Positions 1 through 7,343 of a DNA stretch of 38,029 nt are shown here, in pieces. Positions within the stretch are counted from its first letter, which is position 1; each line of letters begins with the position of its first letter. A program made the translations under genes and the position numbers. The DNA is from Candidatus Daviesbacteria bacterium. Its GTDB lineage: Bacteria; Patescibacteriota; Microgenomatia; Daviesbacterales; UBA10151. The stretch lies in assembly GCA_016195715.1 (NCBI GenBank), contig JACPZA010000012.1, positions 1 to 38,029 on the forward strand. Direction: 5' to 3'. The notes beneath the pieces are model-generated. The model did no database searches. It was not told the DNA's origin and saw only the letters and a list, made by a program, of their open reading frames with translations.

Positions 1-99
1 ATATCTTCTTCTTAAATTAAAAAGCAAATTTATAAAAGGGATCAGAAAAAATCCAGTAATAAAAAAAGCTATTAAAACTAAACCTAAAAGTTGAACCAT
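1..99 (-). CDS. mraY: MraY N-terminal fragment (phospho-MurNAc-pentapeptide translocase), cut by window edge
   Basis: An open frame starts with ATG at 99 and runs off the left edge, giving 33 codons that begin MVQLLGLVLIAFFITG and end NLLFNLRRRY. This is one hydrophobic helix followed by a basic stretch, as at the N-terminus of MraY, the integral membrane enzyme that transfers phospho-MurNAc-pentapeptide to undecaprenyl phosphate. The call rests mainly on position: it starts 1 nt after the murF stop, and murF-mraY is the classical dcw order. It is too short for the ORF track, and no catalytic residues are in view. Another small membrane protein cannot be excluded from 33 residues. Confidence 0.6.
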   Translation of the reverse strand, partial: MVQLLGLVLIAFFITGFFLIPFINLLFNLRRRY

Positions 100-100
100 T

Positions 101-1306
101 TTAATTTTTCTTTAATTTAGTAATTCTTTTAACTACCTCATCTAACCGGACAGCTCTCGCCCCTTTAACTAGTACTAAATCTCCTTTCGCTAATACTTTT
201 AATAGTTTATTAACTAATTGAGGATTTTGTAAATCAGTTTGAATTCTATCTGGATTAAATCCCAAATTTATTAACTCTTCATATATAAATTTGGTATCTC
301 CGGTTCCTAAAAAAACTAAATCCACTTTATCTTTATAAATTTTTTGAGCAATTTGACGATGCAACTTTTCTGAATAGATACCTAACTCCCTCATCTCGCC
401 TAAAACGACGATTCTACGTCTAGCTGGGAGGTAATTTAACGTTTCAATTGCTTCCTCAATAGCAATAGGAGCACCATTGTATGTATCATCTAAAATTACT
501 GAACCATTAAACCCTTCTAAAACCTCCATTCGATGTTGTGGTGAAGGAATTTTTTCTAAACCAATTTTGACTCTTACTAGTGGTATACCATTACAAATTC
601 CTAAAGCAGCTGCTGCAAGTAGTGGATATACCTGATGAACACCTAGAAGTTTTGAGCGAATTTCAACTCTTTCTACTCCATAGTTTATCTCAAATTGAGT
701 TTGAAAATTAGAAATTTTTATCTTGTCAGCCCAGATGTGGCAGTTGTCTTTATCCGTCCCAAAATAAATAACCTTAGCCTTAGTTTTATCAGCTAATTTT
801 CTAGCAATAGGATCGTCCCAGTTTAAGATTGCCAATCCCTCCTTTGGTAGTTGTTCAACCAGCTTACCTTTCTCCAAAGCAATTTGTTCTAAACCTCCTA
901 AATATTCACTATGGGCATAAAAAATTCTGGTAATAATTGCAGTTGCTGGCTTTACAAAAGTTAACCACAGCTCCATTTCTCCTGGGTATTCGATTCCCAT
1001 CTCTAGAATTACCTTTTTAACTCCAGGTTTAATTCTTAAAATAGTCATTGGTAGATTAAAAATTGGATCTAAATTAATAGTTTTTTTTAAAGTATCTGTG
1101 GTGGCTATTACATTCATTTTTTCTGATAAAACGGTTTTGCAAGCTATTGTCGTAGTTGTTTTTCCAACTGAGCCAGAGATGCCAATAAACATCGATCTTG
1201 GATAAAGTGAGGCATAATTTCGTGACAAAAAAATCCTTAGTTTATGAGCTTGTCTTTTTATGGGATTTATATTTTTCCAAATTGGATGAGCTGAAATATT
1301 AAGCAT
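101..1306 (-). CDS. murF: MurF-like Mur ligase (UDP-MurNAc-tripeptide--D-Ala-D-Ala ligase), lacking the N-terminal domain
   Basis: Mur ligase of 401 aa that would add D-Ala-D-Ala to the UDP-MurNAc-tripeptide in the cytoplasm. The ATP loop GISGSVGKTTTT lies at about residues 42-53, followed by a MurF-like EMGIEYPGEMELW segment, the IALEKGKL segment expected to hold the carbamylated lysine, and DDTYNGAP (MurF DxYNA/SNP-type motif) before the C-terminal domain. In E. coli MurF the ATP loop is near residue 107, so the first, UDP-binding domain is missing and replaced by about 40 basic/aromatic residues. The ATG lies 4 nt after the murB-like stop and the stop lies 1 nt before the mraY start, so the gene sits inside one transcription unit. 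MurF is preferred over other Mur ligases because of these motifs and the order murE-murF-mraY. Confidence 0.88.
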   Translation of the reverse strand: MLNISAHPIWKNINPIKRQAHKLRIFLSRNYASLYPRSMFIGISGSVGKTTTTIACKTVLSEKMNVIATTDTLKKTINLDPIFNLPMTILRIKPGVKKVILEMGIEYPGEMELWLTFVKPATAIITRIFYAHSEYLGGLEQIALEKGKLVEQLPKEGLAILNWDDPIARKLADKTKAKVIYFGTDKDNCHIWADKIKISNFQTQFEINYGVERVEIRSKLLGVHQVYPLLAAAALGICNGIPLVRVKIGLEKIPSPQHRMEVLEGFNGSVILDDTYNGAPIAIEEAIETLNYLPARRRIVVLGEMRELGIYSEKLHRQIAQKIYKDKVDLVFLGTGDTKFIYEELINLGFNPDRIQTDLQNPQLVNKLLKVLAKGDLVLVKGARAVRLDEVVKRITKLKKN

Positions 1307-1310
1307 ATCT

Positions 1311-1904
1311 TTAATTATACTTTTCTTTAGCTTTAAATCTAAATACTACAGATAAAACAACCTGATTTTCCCGCCTTAAATCTTCTAAGCCAATATCATG
1401 TAAACTACCATAATTCCAAATTTTAATTTTTTGAGTTCTGCTTCTTAAGGTTAAATCCAAAAAAATAGAACCTCCAATTGTTGATTGAAGTGCACTATAA
1501 CCAGTTACTTCTTCTAAAGAGTTTTTAGCTAAAAATTCATTTAGTTTTCCAATACTTACCCCAGAGTCAACTTCAACTAAAGCCTCAGATACACCAATAC
1601 CGTCTTTACCTACCTTACCCTTTACTCCTGCAATTTTAATATTTGATGAGCGATTTTTTATAACAAGTCCTTTAATCCCTAAATCTGAAATTAAAACCTT
1701 AGTTCCTCCTCCTAATATAAAAAAATTTAAGTTTAGCTCATTTGCTAAATCTAATACTCTAATTAATTCGCGCTGATTTGTGGCAATATAAAAAGCTTCT
1801 GCTGGCCCACCAAGCTTGGAATAGGTGTGAAATGATAGAGGTTCATTTAGTTTTACTCTCTCATCCCCTAAGCTTCTAACAACTAGTCTAAACTTATCAT
1901 CCAT
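1311..1904 (-). CDS. Truncated MurB-like FAD-binding protein (UDP-N-acetylenolpyruvoylglucosamine reductase homologue)
   Basis: Protein of 197 aa resembling only the FAD-binding (PCMH-type) part of MurB. Visible features are LSFHTYSKLGGPAEAF near the N-terminus (MurB T(F/Y)xxGGPA) and FILGGGTKVLISD (MurB vLGgGSNlL). The usual GIPGTVGGAVxMNAG segment is degraded to a form ending STIGGSI. The C-terminal MurB domain, which carries the catalytic serine or cysteine proton donor and glutamate, is absent; full MurB proteins are about 300-340 aa. Its start overlaps the murE stop by 8 nt, so it is probably translationally coupled. It may be a non-catalytic relic, a regulatory FAD or UDP-sugar binder, or half of a split enzyme. 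A genuine murB may lie further left in the cluster, outside the window. Confidence 0.72.
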   Translation of the reverse strand: MDDKFRLVVRSLGDERVKLNEPLSFHTYSKLGGPAEAFYIATNQRELIRVLDLANELNLNFFILGGGTKVLISDLGIKGLVIKNRSSNIKIAGVKGKVGKDGIGVSEALVEVDSGVSIGKLNEFLAKNSLEEVTGYSALQSTIGGSIFLDLTLRSRTQKIKIWNYGSLHDIGLEDLRRENQVVLSVVFRFKAKEKYN

Positions 1905-3108
1905 TTAAAATCTTTCTGATAGTATCAGCATCAGACCAAGCAATTTCATTTTTCCCATCTAAGTTCATAGATTTTTCATGTCCTTTGCCAAAAATTGCTA
2001 GAATGTCACCTTTTTTAGCTAATTTTTCAATCGCCATCCTAATCGCTTTTTCTCGATCATTTTCTACAAAAACATCCTCACCTAAGTTACCTCCTGCTTT
2101 CTTAACTCCTTCTAGAATTTGCTTATTAATTTGCTCAACTTCTCCCCTTGGATCAACCGAAGTGATAATTACTTTATCGGCAAGTTTAACCGCAATTTCC
2201 CCCATTAATGCTCTTTTTTGAGTATCTCTATCTCCTTCAGCTCCAATTAGAGCTACTAAATTTCCTTTTTTAAATTTTTGGAGAGTTTTGAGGGCTTGTT
2301 CAAGTCCATTAGGTGTATGCGCAAAATCCACTATAATTTTAATTCCTTTATTATTTTCTATCTCCTCCATCCTTCCTGGCAAAGATTTAAAACTATTTAA
2401 AGTGTCTTTAACTATTTTTGATGGGACTTTCAAATTGATTGAAACAGCTGCGCCAGCTAAAGCATTCAATAAATTATATTCTCCTGGAATTTTTAAGTTC
2501 AAAGGAAATTTAAGTGGATTAAAATCCGAATTTTTGTGTAAACCAAAACTAACAACTTTTCCTTTTGTGAGTTTGGAAAGTCTCTCAAAGTGTTTCTCGT
2601 CTTTATTAATGACAGCTATGTTAACATTTTTAATCAATTTTGCTTTGGTTTTAAAATAATTTTCCCAAGTTTTGTGATAATCTAGATGTTCATGAGTAAT
2701 ATTAGTGATAACCCCAATTTCAAATTTAATTCCTAAAACTCTAAATTGATCCAAGCCATTTGAAGTAACCTCTAAAACTAAATATTTTGATTCAGCTTCT
2801 TTAGCTTTTCTAATATATTTTTGTAAATCAGATGCATTGGGACTTGTGATATGAAAACCGGTATCAAAACTTTCATCTCCAATCATTGCATTTATAGTTG
2901 AGATCATGGAAACTTTTTTGCCAGCATTTTTTAGAATCTGATAAATCATATTCGTGGTGGTAGTTTTTCCATCGGTTCCTGTTACTCCAATAACAATCAT
3001 CCCTTTTGCAGGGAACCCAAATCTTAAGTTAGCAATATTTGCTTTAGGAAAATGCCAAGCATAATTTTTTACTTTTTGTGGCACTAAACTTTTTAACTTT
3101 CTAACCAT
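1897..3108 (-). CDS. murE: MurE-like Mur ligase (UDP-MurNAc-dipeptide--diamino-acid ligase), lacking the N-terminal domain
   Basis: Cytoplasmic ligase of 403 aa that adds the third stem amino acid to UDP-MurNAc-L-Ala-D-Glu. The ATP loop GVTGTDGKTTTTN is at about residues 41-53, followed by HITSPNASDLQKY, the metal/ligand segment THEHLDYHKT, KTKAKLI (probable carbamylated Lys), VDFAHTPNGLEQAL, GAEGDRDTQKR and GKGHEK. The substrate loop reads SVDPRGE where meso-DAP enzymes have DNPR. The arginine is kept, which leans towards a DAP-type substrate without proving it. The usual N-terminal UDP-binding domain (about 90 residues) is missing, as in the murF product. Upstream lies a 126-nt gap with a TATAAT 7 nt before the ATG. 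Downstream it overlaps the murB-like gene by 8 nt. Confidence 0.9.
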   Translation of the reverse strand: MVRKLKSLVPQKVKNYAWHFPKANIANLRFGFPAKGMIVIGVTGTDGKTTTTNMIYQILKNAGKKVSMISTINAMIGDESFDTGFHITSPNASDLQKYIRKAKEAESKYLVLEVTSNGLDQFRVLGIKFEIGVITNITHEHLDYHKTWENYFKTKAKLIKNVNIAVINKDEKHFERLSKLTKGKVVSFGLHKNSDFNPLKFPLNLKIPGEYNLLNALAGAAVSINLKVPSKIVKDTLNSFKSLPGRMEEIENNKGIKIIVDFAHTPNGLEQALKTLQKFKKGNLVALIGAEGDRDTQKRALMGEIAVKLADKVIITSVDPRGEVEQINKQILEGVKKAGGNLGEDVFVENDREKAIRMAIEKLAKKGDILAIFGKGHEKSMNLDGKNEIAWSDADTIRKILNG

Positions 3109-3234
3109 TGGCGAAATTATATATTAAACTCCTACTAAACCTTTTTCAGATTATGATTAATTAACTTATTCCTCTGTGCAAAGGTTTGAATATATTATCC
3201 TCCCTAATTCAACAGTTTTAAAGAATGCTGCTTT
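3109..3234. other. 126-nt gap between the PEP-synthase-like gene and murE
   Basis: This gap has no ORF of note. It holds the murE -10 candidate and an inverted repeat (AAACCTTT with AAAGGTTT) separated by a loop of more than 30 nt. That loop is too long, and there is no following U-run, so it is not a convincing terminator. Confidence 0.4.
3116..3121 (-). promoter_or_regulatory. Candidate -10 box just upstream of murE
   Basis: A perfect TATAAT on the minus strand ends 7 nt before the murE ATG. No good -35 hexamer is visible at 16-18 nt, and there is no TGn extension. The spacing would start transcription within about 1 nt of the ATG, like the better promoters of recO and glyS. In such AT-rich DNA the hexamer alone is weak evidence. 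Confidence 0.35.
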
Positions 3235-5235
3235 TTAACTTTCTCTTTTGTAGACTCTTGCCTCTATTCCATTAGACACAATTCTGACTTTTCTAAGTTT
3301 TGATAAATCATGATACCTAAGTAGAGCAAAATCATCCTCGTTTCTATCAGGGAATAAACAAACAAGTCCTCTCTCAGCACAGAGAGTTTGAATGTGTCCA
3401 TTTCGACCATCAGAATTATAGATAATAACTGCTCCCTCTTTAGGTAAGTGATAATCATTTTGTTCCATTGTCCAACCATAGTTACCCCTGAATACTACAA
3501 CTCCAGATTTTTCAGTATTATCAGCATCTTCATCTAAAACCGGAAGTTCCATATCCCCAAATCCAATTGATGCTCCAGAATGGATTGGTGTTTCATCAGG
3601 GAACTTTATTTCAGGAGCTTCTTCTACTGCTTTGGTTGGTAATCCTCTTACTTGTACAAAATGAATAGTATGGCCCTCTCCTACAAATTCTGCCTGCACA
3701 TTTCTATCCCAAATTCTTTCAACAGCATAAGTAAGTTGTGCAACCCTAATGGGTAGGTGCGGAGCTACTTTAAATTGATCTGGTCGAAAATGATGTACAG
3801 TTCTAAAAGCATCGTCATTTCTATCAACATCTAAGGCAATAAAAAAATCTAGTTCCTCTCTATTAACAAAATTTCTGCTAGTTCCAGTTACAATTTCCAT
3901 GAGGTTTGGTACCCCAGGAAGTCTTGAGTTTATATATCCCTCTGTAGATTGACCATGCATTGAGAAGCTATGAGGGGAAACAAATCTTTGTATAACAAGC
4001 CCCATCTCTTCTTTATCAATTCCATGTTGTGCTCTGTAGGCTTGAGCTTGGGGACTATCAGTTGATTCGTAAACTCTTGTTACTGCACCCTTAAAATCTT
4101 CAAATGTTGCCCCGCCACGAACTCGTTCTGAGTGATAAATTCCAGCACCCGTAACTGTCTGTCCATCTTCTGAAAATACAGCACTACTTCTTATCATATA
4201 ATCAGCTGGGCTTGGATCTTCGGAGTACCGCCTATCATCATCTTTTAAAGCACTAGCCCAATCAAAATATGGTTGGAGTTGATCATCTATTAGTTTTCCA
4301 TCTCGCCAAGCTCTATATGAATCAACAGGTACAGCTTGAAACTCTGGAACAGCGATTGTTACATCAAATAAGTAACCTTTTCTTAATCTATTTATGTCTT
4401 CTACCAATTCTGAGAATATTATTAAATTCGCAGCTTTTGCACCATATTGAAGACGAAGTTGGTCAAATCGGTCTTTATCTCTTTTTGGTAATTGCTCCAA
4501 TCTTCTTTCAAACGGATATCTTAATATTGCTGCCTGTGCTACATCAATTGCTTCTCCTAAACCAAAACTTCCAGATATACTACTTCCATCCTTTGTATTA
4601 AGTTCAGTAGAAAGGTATGAACGATGTTGAAGATTGCCCCATGTTGGCTCAACCACTTCGTCTCTAGAATGCCCTCTGTGGAATGTAAAAGGAAAGCCAT
4701 TTACATAACCTAAAACTTTTTTTTTAAGAGCTAAACCTTTTCTATATCTTCGTGCCAATTTAGGTTCGCTACGAACATCCTCAGCCATTTTTCTAATTTG
4801 TCTCTCACCATTTCTAATTTGAATTCTTTCATAAGCAGAGTCCGCAAGGGCTTCAGGATTCAATTCTTCTCCCCAGTTAAGCTCTCCAGTTTGGAGATCA
4901 AACCTATGAACAACACTCTCTATTAATTCAAATGAATTACCAATTCCTGCATGAAGCTTTTCAGAATCATCTATAGTTATTCCATGCCTAGCAAAGAACC
5001 CTTGAGGATTTTCTCCTGCATCGTATGTCGAAAATTGTAGCTGCCGTATATGGCTGAAAGGCATGCAAACCAAACCACGTGTTGTAGCCTCGAGGGCTTC
5101 TATTGATGGATCAGCCATTTGAAGATATAAGTTTTTTAATCCAATTGCTCTGAGTCTTTTACTTTTAGGATCTTCTTGAAAAGGATCTAAATCTCTGCCT
5201 AACTGGTATAAAGCTTCTGACTTTTCCTGAATCAT
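3235..5235 (-). CDS. PEP-synthase/PPDK-like protein: novel N-terminus, ATP-grasp domain, phosphohistidine swivelling domain
   Basis: A 666-aa protein with three parts. Residues 1-260 are unrecognised, charged and without membrane helices. Residues about 262-535 resemble the PPDK_N/PEP-synthase ATP-grasp domain: YGAKAANL (GxKxxNL), IRSSAVFSEDG with Arg349 (RSSAtxED), LVIQRFVSP and HFVQVRGLP (lQxRpl). Residues about 577-660 match the PEP-utiliser swivelling domain, with NGHIQTLCAERG aligning to the TSHaAIvArE phosphohistidine motif (His613). The PEP/pyruvate TIM barrel is absent, so this cannot be a complete PEP synthase. In this family ATP is used to phosphorylate the swivelling His, which passes phosphate to an acceptor; the acceptor is unknown here. 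The gene sits between ftsI and murE, is visibly less AT-rich than its neighbours in places, and has its own extended -10 promoter, so it looks like an insertion into the dcw cluster. Confidence 0.75.
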   Translation of the reverse strand: MIQEKSEALYQLGRDLDPFQEDPKSKRLRAIGLKNLYLQMADPSIEALEATTRGLVCMPFSHIRQLQFSTYDAGENPQGFFARHGITIDDSEKLHAGIGNSFELIESVVHRFDLQTGELNWGEELNPEALADSAYERIQIRNGERQIRKMAEDVRSEPKLARRYRKGLALKKKVLGYVNGFPFTFHRGHSRDEVVEPTWGNLQHRSYLSTELNTKDGSSISGSFGLGEAIDVAQAAILRYPFERRLEQLPKRDKDRFDQLRLQYGAKAANLIIFSELVEDINRLRKGYLFDVTIAVPEFQAVPVDSYRAWRDGKLIDDQLQPYFDWASALKDDDRRYSEDPSPADYMIRSSAVFSEDGQTVTGAGIYHSERVRGGATFEDFKGAVTRVYESTDSPQAQAYRAQHGIDKEEMGLVIQRFVSPHSFSMHGQSTEGYINSRLPGVPNLMEIVTGTSRNFVNREELDFFIALDVDRNDDAFRTVHHFRPDQFKVAPHLPIRVAQLTYAVERIWDRNVQAEFVGEGHTIHFVQVRGLPTKAVEEAPEIKFPDETPIHSGASIGFGDMELPVLDEDADNTEKSGVVVFRGNYGWTMEQNDYHLPKEGAVIIYNSDGRNGHIQTLCAERGLVCLFPDRNEDDFALLRYHDLSKLRKVRIVSNGIEARVYKRES

Positions 5236-5243
5236 AGTTCGAG

Positions 5244-5272
5244 ATTATATCAAAATAGAACACCTATTGCTA
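5244..5272 (-). promoter_or_regulatory. Extended -10 promoter of the PEP-synthase-like gene
   Basis: The minus strand reads TGATATAAT (5252-5244), a perfect extended -10 (TGnTATAAT), in the 51-nt gap downstream of ftsI. The hexamer 17 nt upstream is TAGCAA, a poor -35, which is normal for extended -10 promoters. The box ends 8 nt before the ATG, so the predicted 5' leader is about 0-2 nt and has no room for a Shine-Dalgarno sequence. Confidence 0.6.
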
Positions 5273-5286
5273 ATTATAGGATTTAC

Positions 5287-6948
5287 TTATTGCTGAGGTG
5301 AAATGCCATAGTAAATAAATAACTCTTTGGCAATATCAAAAAAAGTTGGAGCGGCAGTTTCAGCACCAAAAATAGAAGATTGCGGCTCACGATAACGCAC
5401 TAACATAATAAATTTAGGATCTTTGGCTGGTGCAAAACCTATGAATGAAGCGATTGTTTTATTAGCATCATAATGTCCAGCTACTGGAATTTGAGCAGTT
5501 CCAGTTTTTCCAGCAATAGAAAAATTTGCTAAGCCTGCATTCTTTTTGTAAAATTGCGCTTCCCCCTTATCAACAGCTTTTACCATCATCTCTGTGATAA
5601 CTTGAGCAGTTTCTTTGCTAATTGGATTTCCCACAATCCTGGGTTGTATTGGAAAAGATTTGTTATCATCTTTAATGAGTTTGGCAATATGTGGTTCCAT
5701 TTCTTGTCCACCATTGGCAATTGCTGAAACTGCTTTGATCATTTGCATTGCAGTAACAGCAATTCCTTGACCAAAAGAACTAGTAGCCAAATCAATCTCC
5801 CTCCAGTCATTGAGCGGTCTCATGTTTGGGGAAACTTCATCTTGCAAATCAACATTAGTTAGATTCCCAAAACCATAGTTTTTAATATATTGATACATTT
5901 TATTAACACCTAATTTTTTAGAAACAAATACCATACCGGTATTGTCTGAGTGAACAATTACATCAGTCATAGAAGAATCTGGTTGATATTGGTTATTCCA
6001 GGTGCGAATTGTAAATCCTCCTAAAGAAACAGGACCTGCGCAAATATCACAAATTGCATCAGGAGTGACTAATTTTTCATTAATCGCTGCCGACATAACC
6101 AAAACTTTAAAAGTTGAACCTGGTTCGTAATTATCTGCAATGATTGGGTTTTTGTAATTTTCTTTTGGATATTTACCTGGGTTAATTGGATCATAGCTAG
6201 GATAGGCTGCCATCGCCAAAATGTTGCCAGTTTTTGGATCCATAACAATTGCTGATGCTTCCTTAGCACTATATTTAGCTAGTCCTTGTTTTAGCTTATC
6301 TTCAACGATATGCTGGATAGTTCGATCAATATTTAAAACCAAAGTCTTGCCAGGTTTTGGTTCTCGAACCAAAAAATCTCCAATTAAAATCGGCACTCCT
6401 TGAGCATCTTGCTCTTGCTGCAGTAACCCATCTTTACCTTTAAGTTCTCCATTATAAAATCCCTCTAGTCCAAAGTAACCAGTTTCACTACCGTAAATAT
6501 CCGATCCAACAAATCCTAAAACATGCGCAGAAGATGATCCTTCGGGATAAAATCTAGCTGACCCAGTTTCAAAACCAATCCCTTTTAAATTCTTTTTTTC
6601 AATTTTTAATTTTTCCTCGGAGTTGGCTCTTCTCCCTAAGCTTACCCAAAATAGATCTTTGGAAAGAGTTTGAAAAATATTTTCTTGCAAAGTTTTTTCT
6701 TGACTAACTTTTTCATCTGGTTCAATTACTTCACCTTCATGATCATCCTCCCAAAAAGTTTGAGCTAAAGTTTGAGCTACTTGAGTTTTATCCTGAATAA
6801 TTTTGGGTTGAGCATAAATTAAAAAAACTGGTTGAGTGGAAGCTAGCGTTGTCCCATCTGAAAATAAAATATTTCCTCTTGGTGCTAAAACTTCCTGGGT
6901 GGAGTTTCGTTGTTTTTCAGCTAAAGCAGTTAAAAAATCTGAACGCAA
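5287..6948 (-). CDS. ftsI: FtsI/PBP2-type D,D-transpeptidase; annotated frame lacks its membrane anchor (apparent frameshift)
   Basis: Class B penicillin-binding protein that cross-links septal peptidoglycan outside the membrane. Residues 1-200 form the pedestal/dimerisation part (APRGNI, then ARFYPEG...LGFVG). The transpeptidase domain has all three catalytic motifs: STFK at Ser278, SDN at 334-336 and KTGTA at 481-485. The ORF track starts at a TTG (6948), but the frame stays open upstream and encodes a perfect FtsI anchor (ALFIFFSITLVIARLWYWQIL) with no start codon in frame. An ATG at 7027, 1 nt after the ftsL-like stop, begins MRLKALRFIYFFF in the neighbouring frame and joins this anchor if one base is added to the T9 run at 6990-6998. 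The real gene is therefore probably 5287-7027 with a one-base frameshift, sequencing error or slippage site. Confidence 0.9.
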   Translation of the reverse strand: MRSDFLTALAEKQRNSTQEVLAPRGNILFSDGTTLASTQPVFLIYAQPKIIQDKTQVAQTLAQTFWEDDHEGEVIEPDEKVSQEKTLQENIFQTLSKDLFWVSLGRRANSEEKLKIEKKNLKGIGFETGSARFYPEGSSSAHVLGFVGSDIYGSETGYFGLEGFYNGELKGKDGLLQQEQDAQGVPILIGDFLVREPKPGKTLVLNIDRTIQHIVEDKLKQGLAKYSAKEASAIVMDPKTGNILAMAAYPSYDPINPGKYPKENYKNPIIADNYEPGSTFKVLVMSAAINEKLVTPDAICDICAGPVSLGGFTIRTWNNQYQPDSSMTDVIVHSDNTGMVFVSKKLGVNKMYQYIKNYGFGNLTNVDLQDEVSPNMRPLNDWREIDLATSSFGQGIAVTAMQMIKAVSAIANGGQEMEPHIAKLIKDDNKSFPIQPRIVGNPISKETAQVITEMMVKAVDKGEAQFYKKNAGLANFSIAGKTGTAQIPVAGHYDANKTIASFIGFAPAKDPKFIMLVRYREPQSSIFGAETAAPTFFDIAKELFIYYGISPQQ

Positions 6949-7027
6949 TATTTGCCAATACCAAAGTCTAGCTATTACCAGAGTAATTGAAAAAAAAATA
7001 AATAAAGCGCAGGGCCTTAAGACGCAT
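6949..7027 (-). other. Displaced 5' end of ftsI (start codon plus membrane anchor, frameshifted in T9)
   Basis: From ATG 7027 the frame reads MRLKALRFIYFFFNYSGNS and stops at 6968. With T10 instead of T9 it reads MRLKALRFIYFFFSITLVIARLWYWQILRSDF, a short basic cytoplasmic tail and one membrane helix running straight into the annotated FtsI frame. The ATG follows the ftsL-like stop by 1 nt, the tight spacing seen throughout this cluster. This supports it as the native start. Confidence 0.75.
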
Positions 7028-7028
7028 T

Positions 7029-7340
7029 TTAATGATTTAAAGCCAGGTCTGAAGCTTTGAGATATTGAATTTTACTTATGGTATCAAAACCTAATTTCTG
7101 CGCTTGAGAGAAAGTAAAAACCAAAGAAGACTTTTCATCAATTTGATTTTTTAGCTGCTGATTTTGCATTTTTAAATTAATAGCTAATCTTTCTAATTTA
7201 TTAATTTCCTCACCAGAAGTAGATAATCTATTAGCCAGCCAAATTTCTAAAATAATTCCTAAAATCAGCGGCAGACATAAAAAAAGCAAAATTCTTTTCG
7301 AGAAAAAATTAAAACTACTAAATTTGTGGACAGGCGACAT
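7029..7340 (-). CDS. ftsL: FtsL/DivIC-like septum formation protein
   Basis: Small bitopic membrane protein (103 aa). It has a basic N-terminus, a single membrane helix at about residues 16-35 (ILLFLCLPLILGIILEIWLA) and then a coiled-coil stretch rich in Leu/Asn/Gln (INKLERLAINLKMQNQQLKNQI). This is the FtsL/DivIC architecture, whose members form part of the FtsQLB complex that activates the septal synthase FtsW-FtsI. Sequence conservation in this family is poor, so the assignment rests on topology and on the position between mraZ and ftsI. It starts 3 nt after the mraZ stop and ends 1 nt before the proposed ftsI ATG. Confidence 0.7.
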   Translation of the reverse strand: MSPVHKFSSFNFFSKRILLFLCLPLILGIILEIWLANRLSTSGEEINKLERLAINLKMQNQQLKNQIDEKSSLVFTFSQAQKLGFDTISKIQYLKASDLALNH

Positions 7341-7343
7341 AAA

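Noticed and set aside
1985-2659. Plus-strand ORFs opposite murE (78 and 123 aa), and similar plus-strand ORFs elsewhere.
   Set aside because: They are shadows of conserved minus-strand genes, with no recognisable motifs and low-complexity composition.
4605-4700. HRG...STE segment of the PEP-synthase-like protein considered as an ADP-ribosyltransferase (R-S-E) site.
   Set aside because: No ExE motif at a suitable distance and no other family features; three residues are not evidence.
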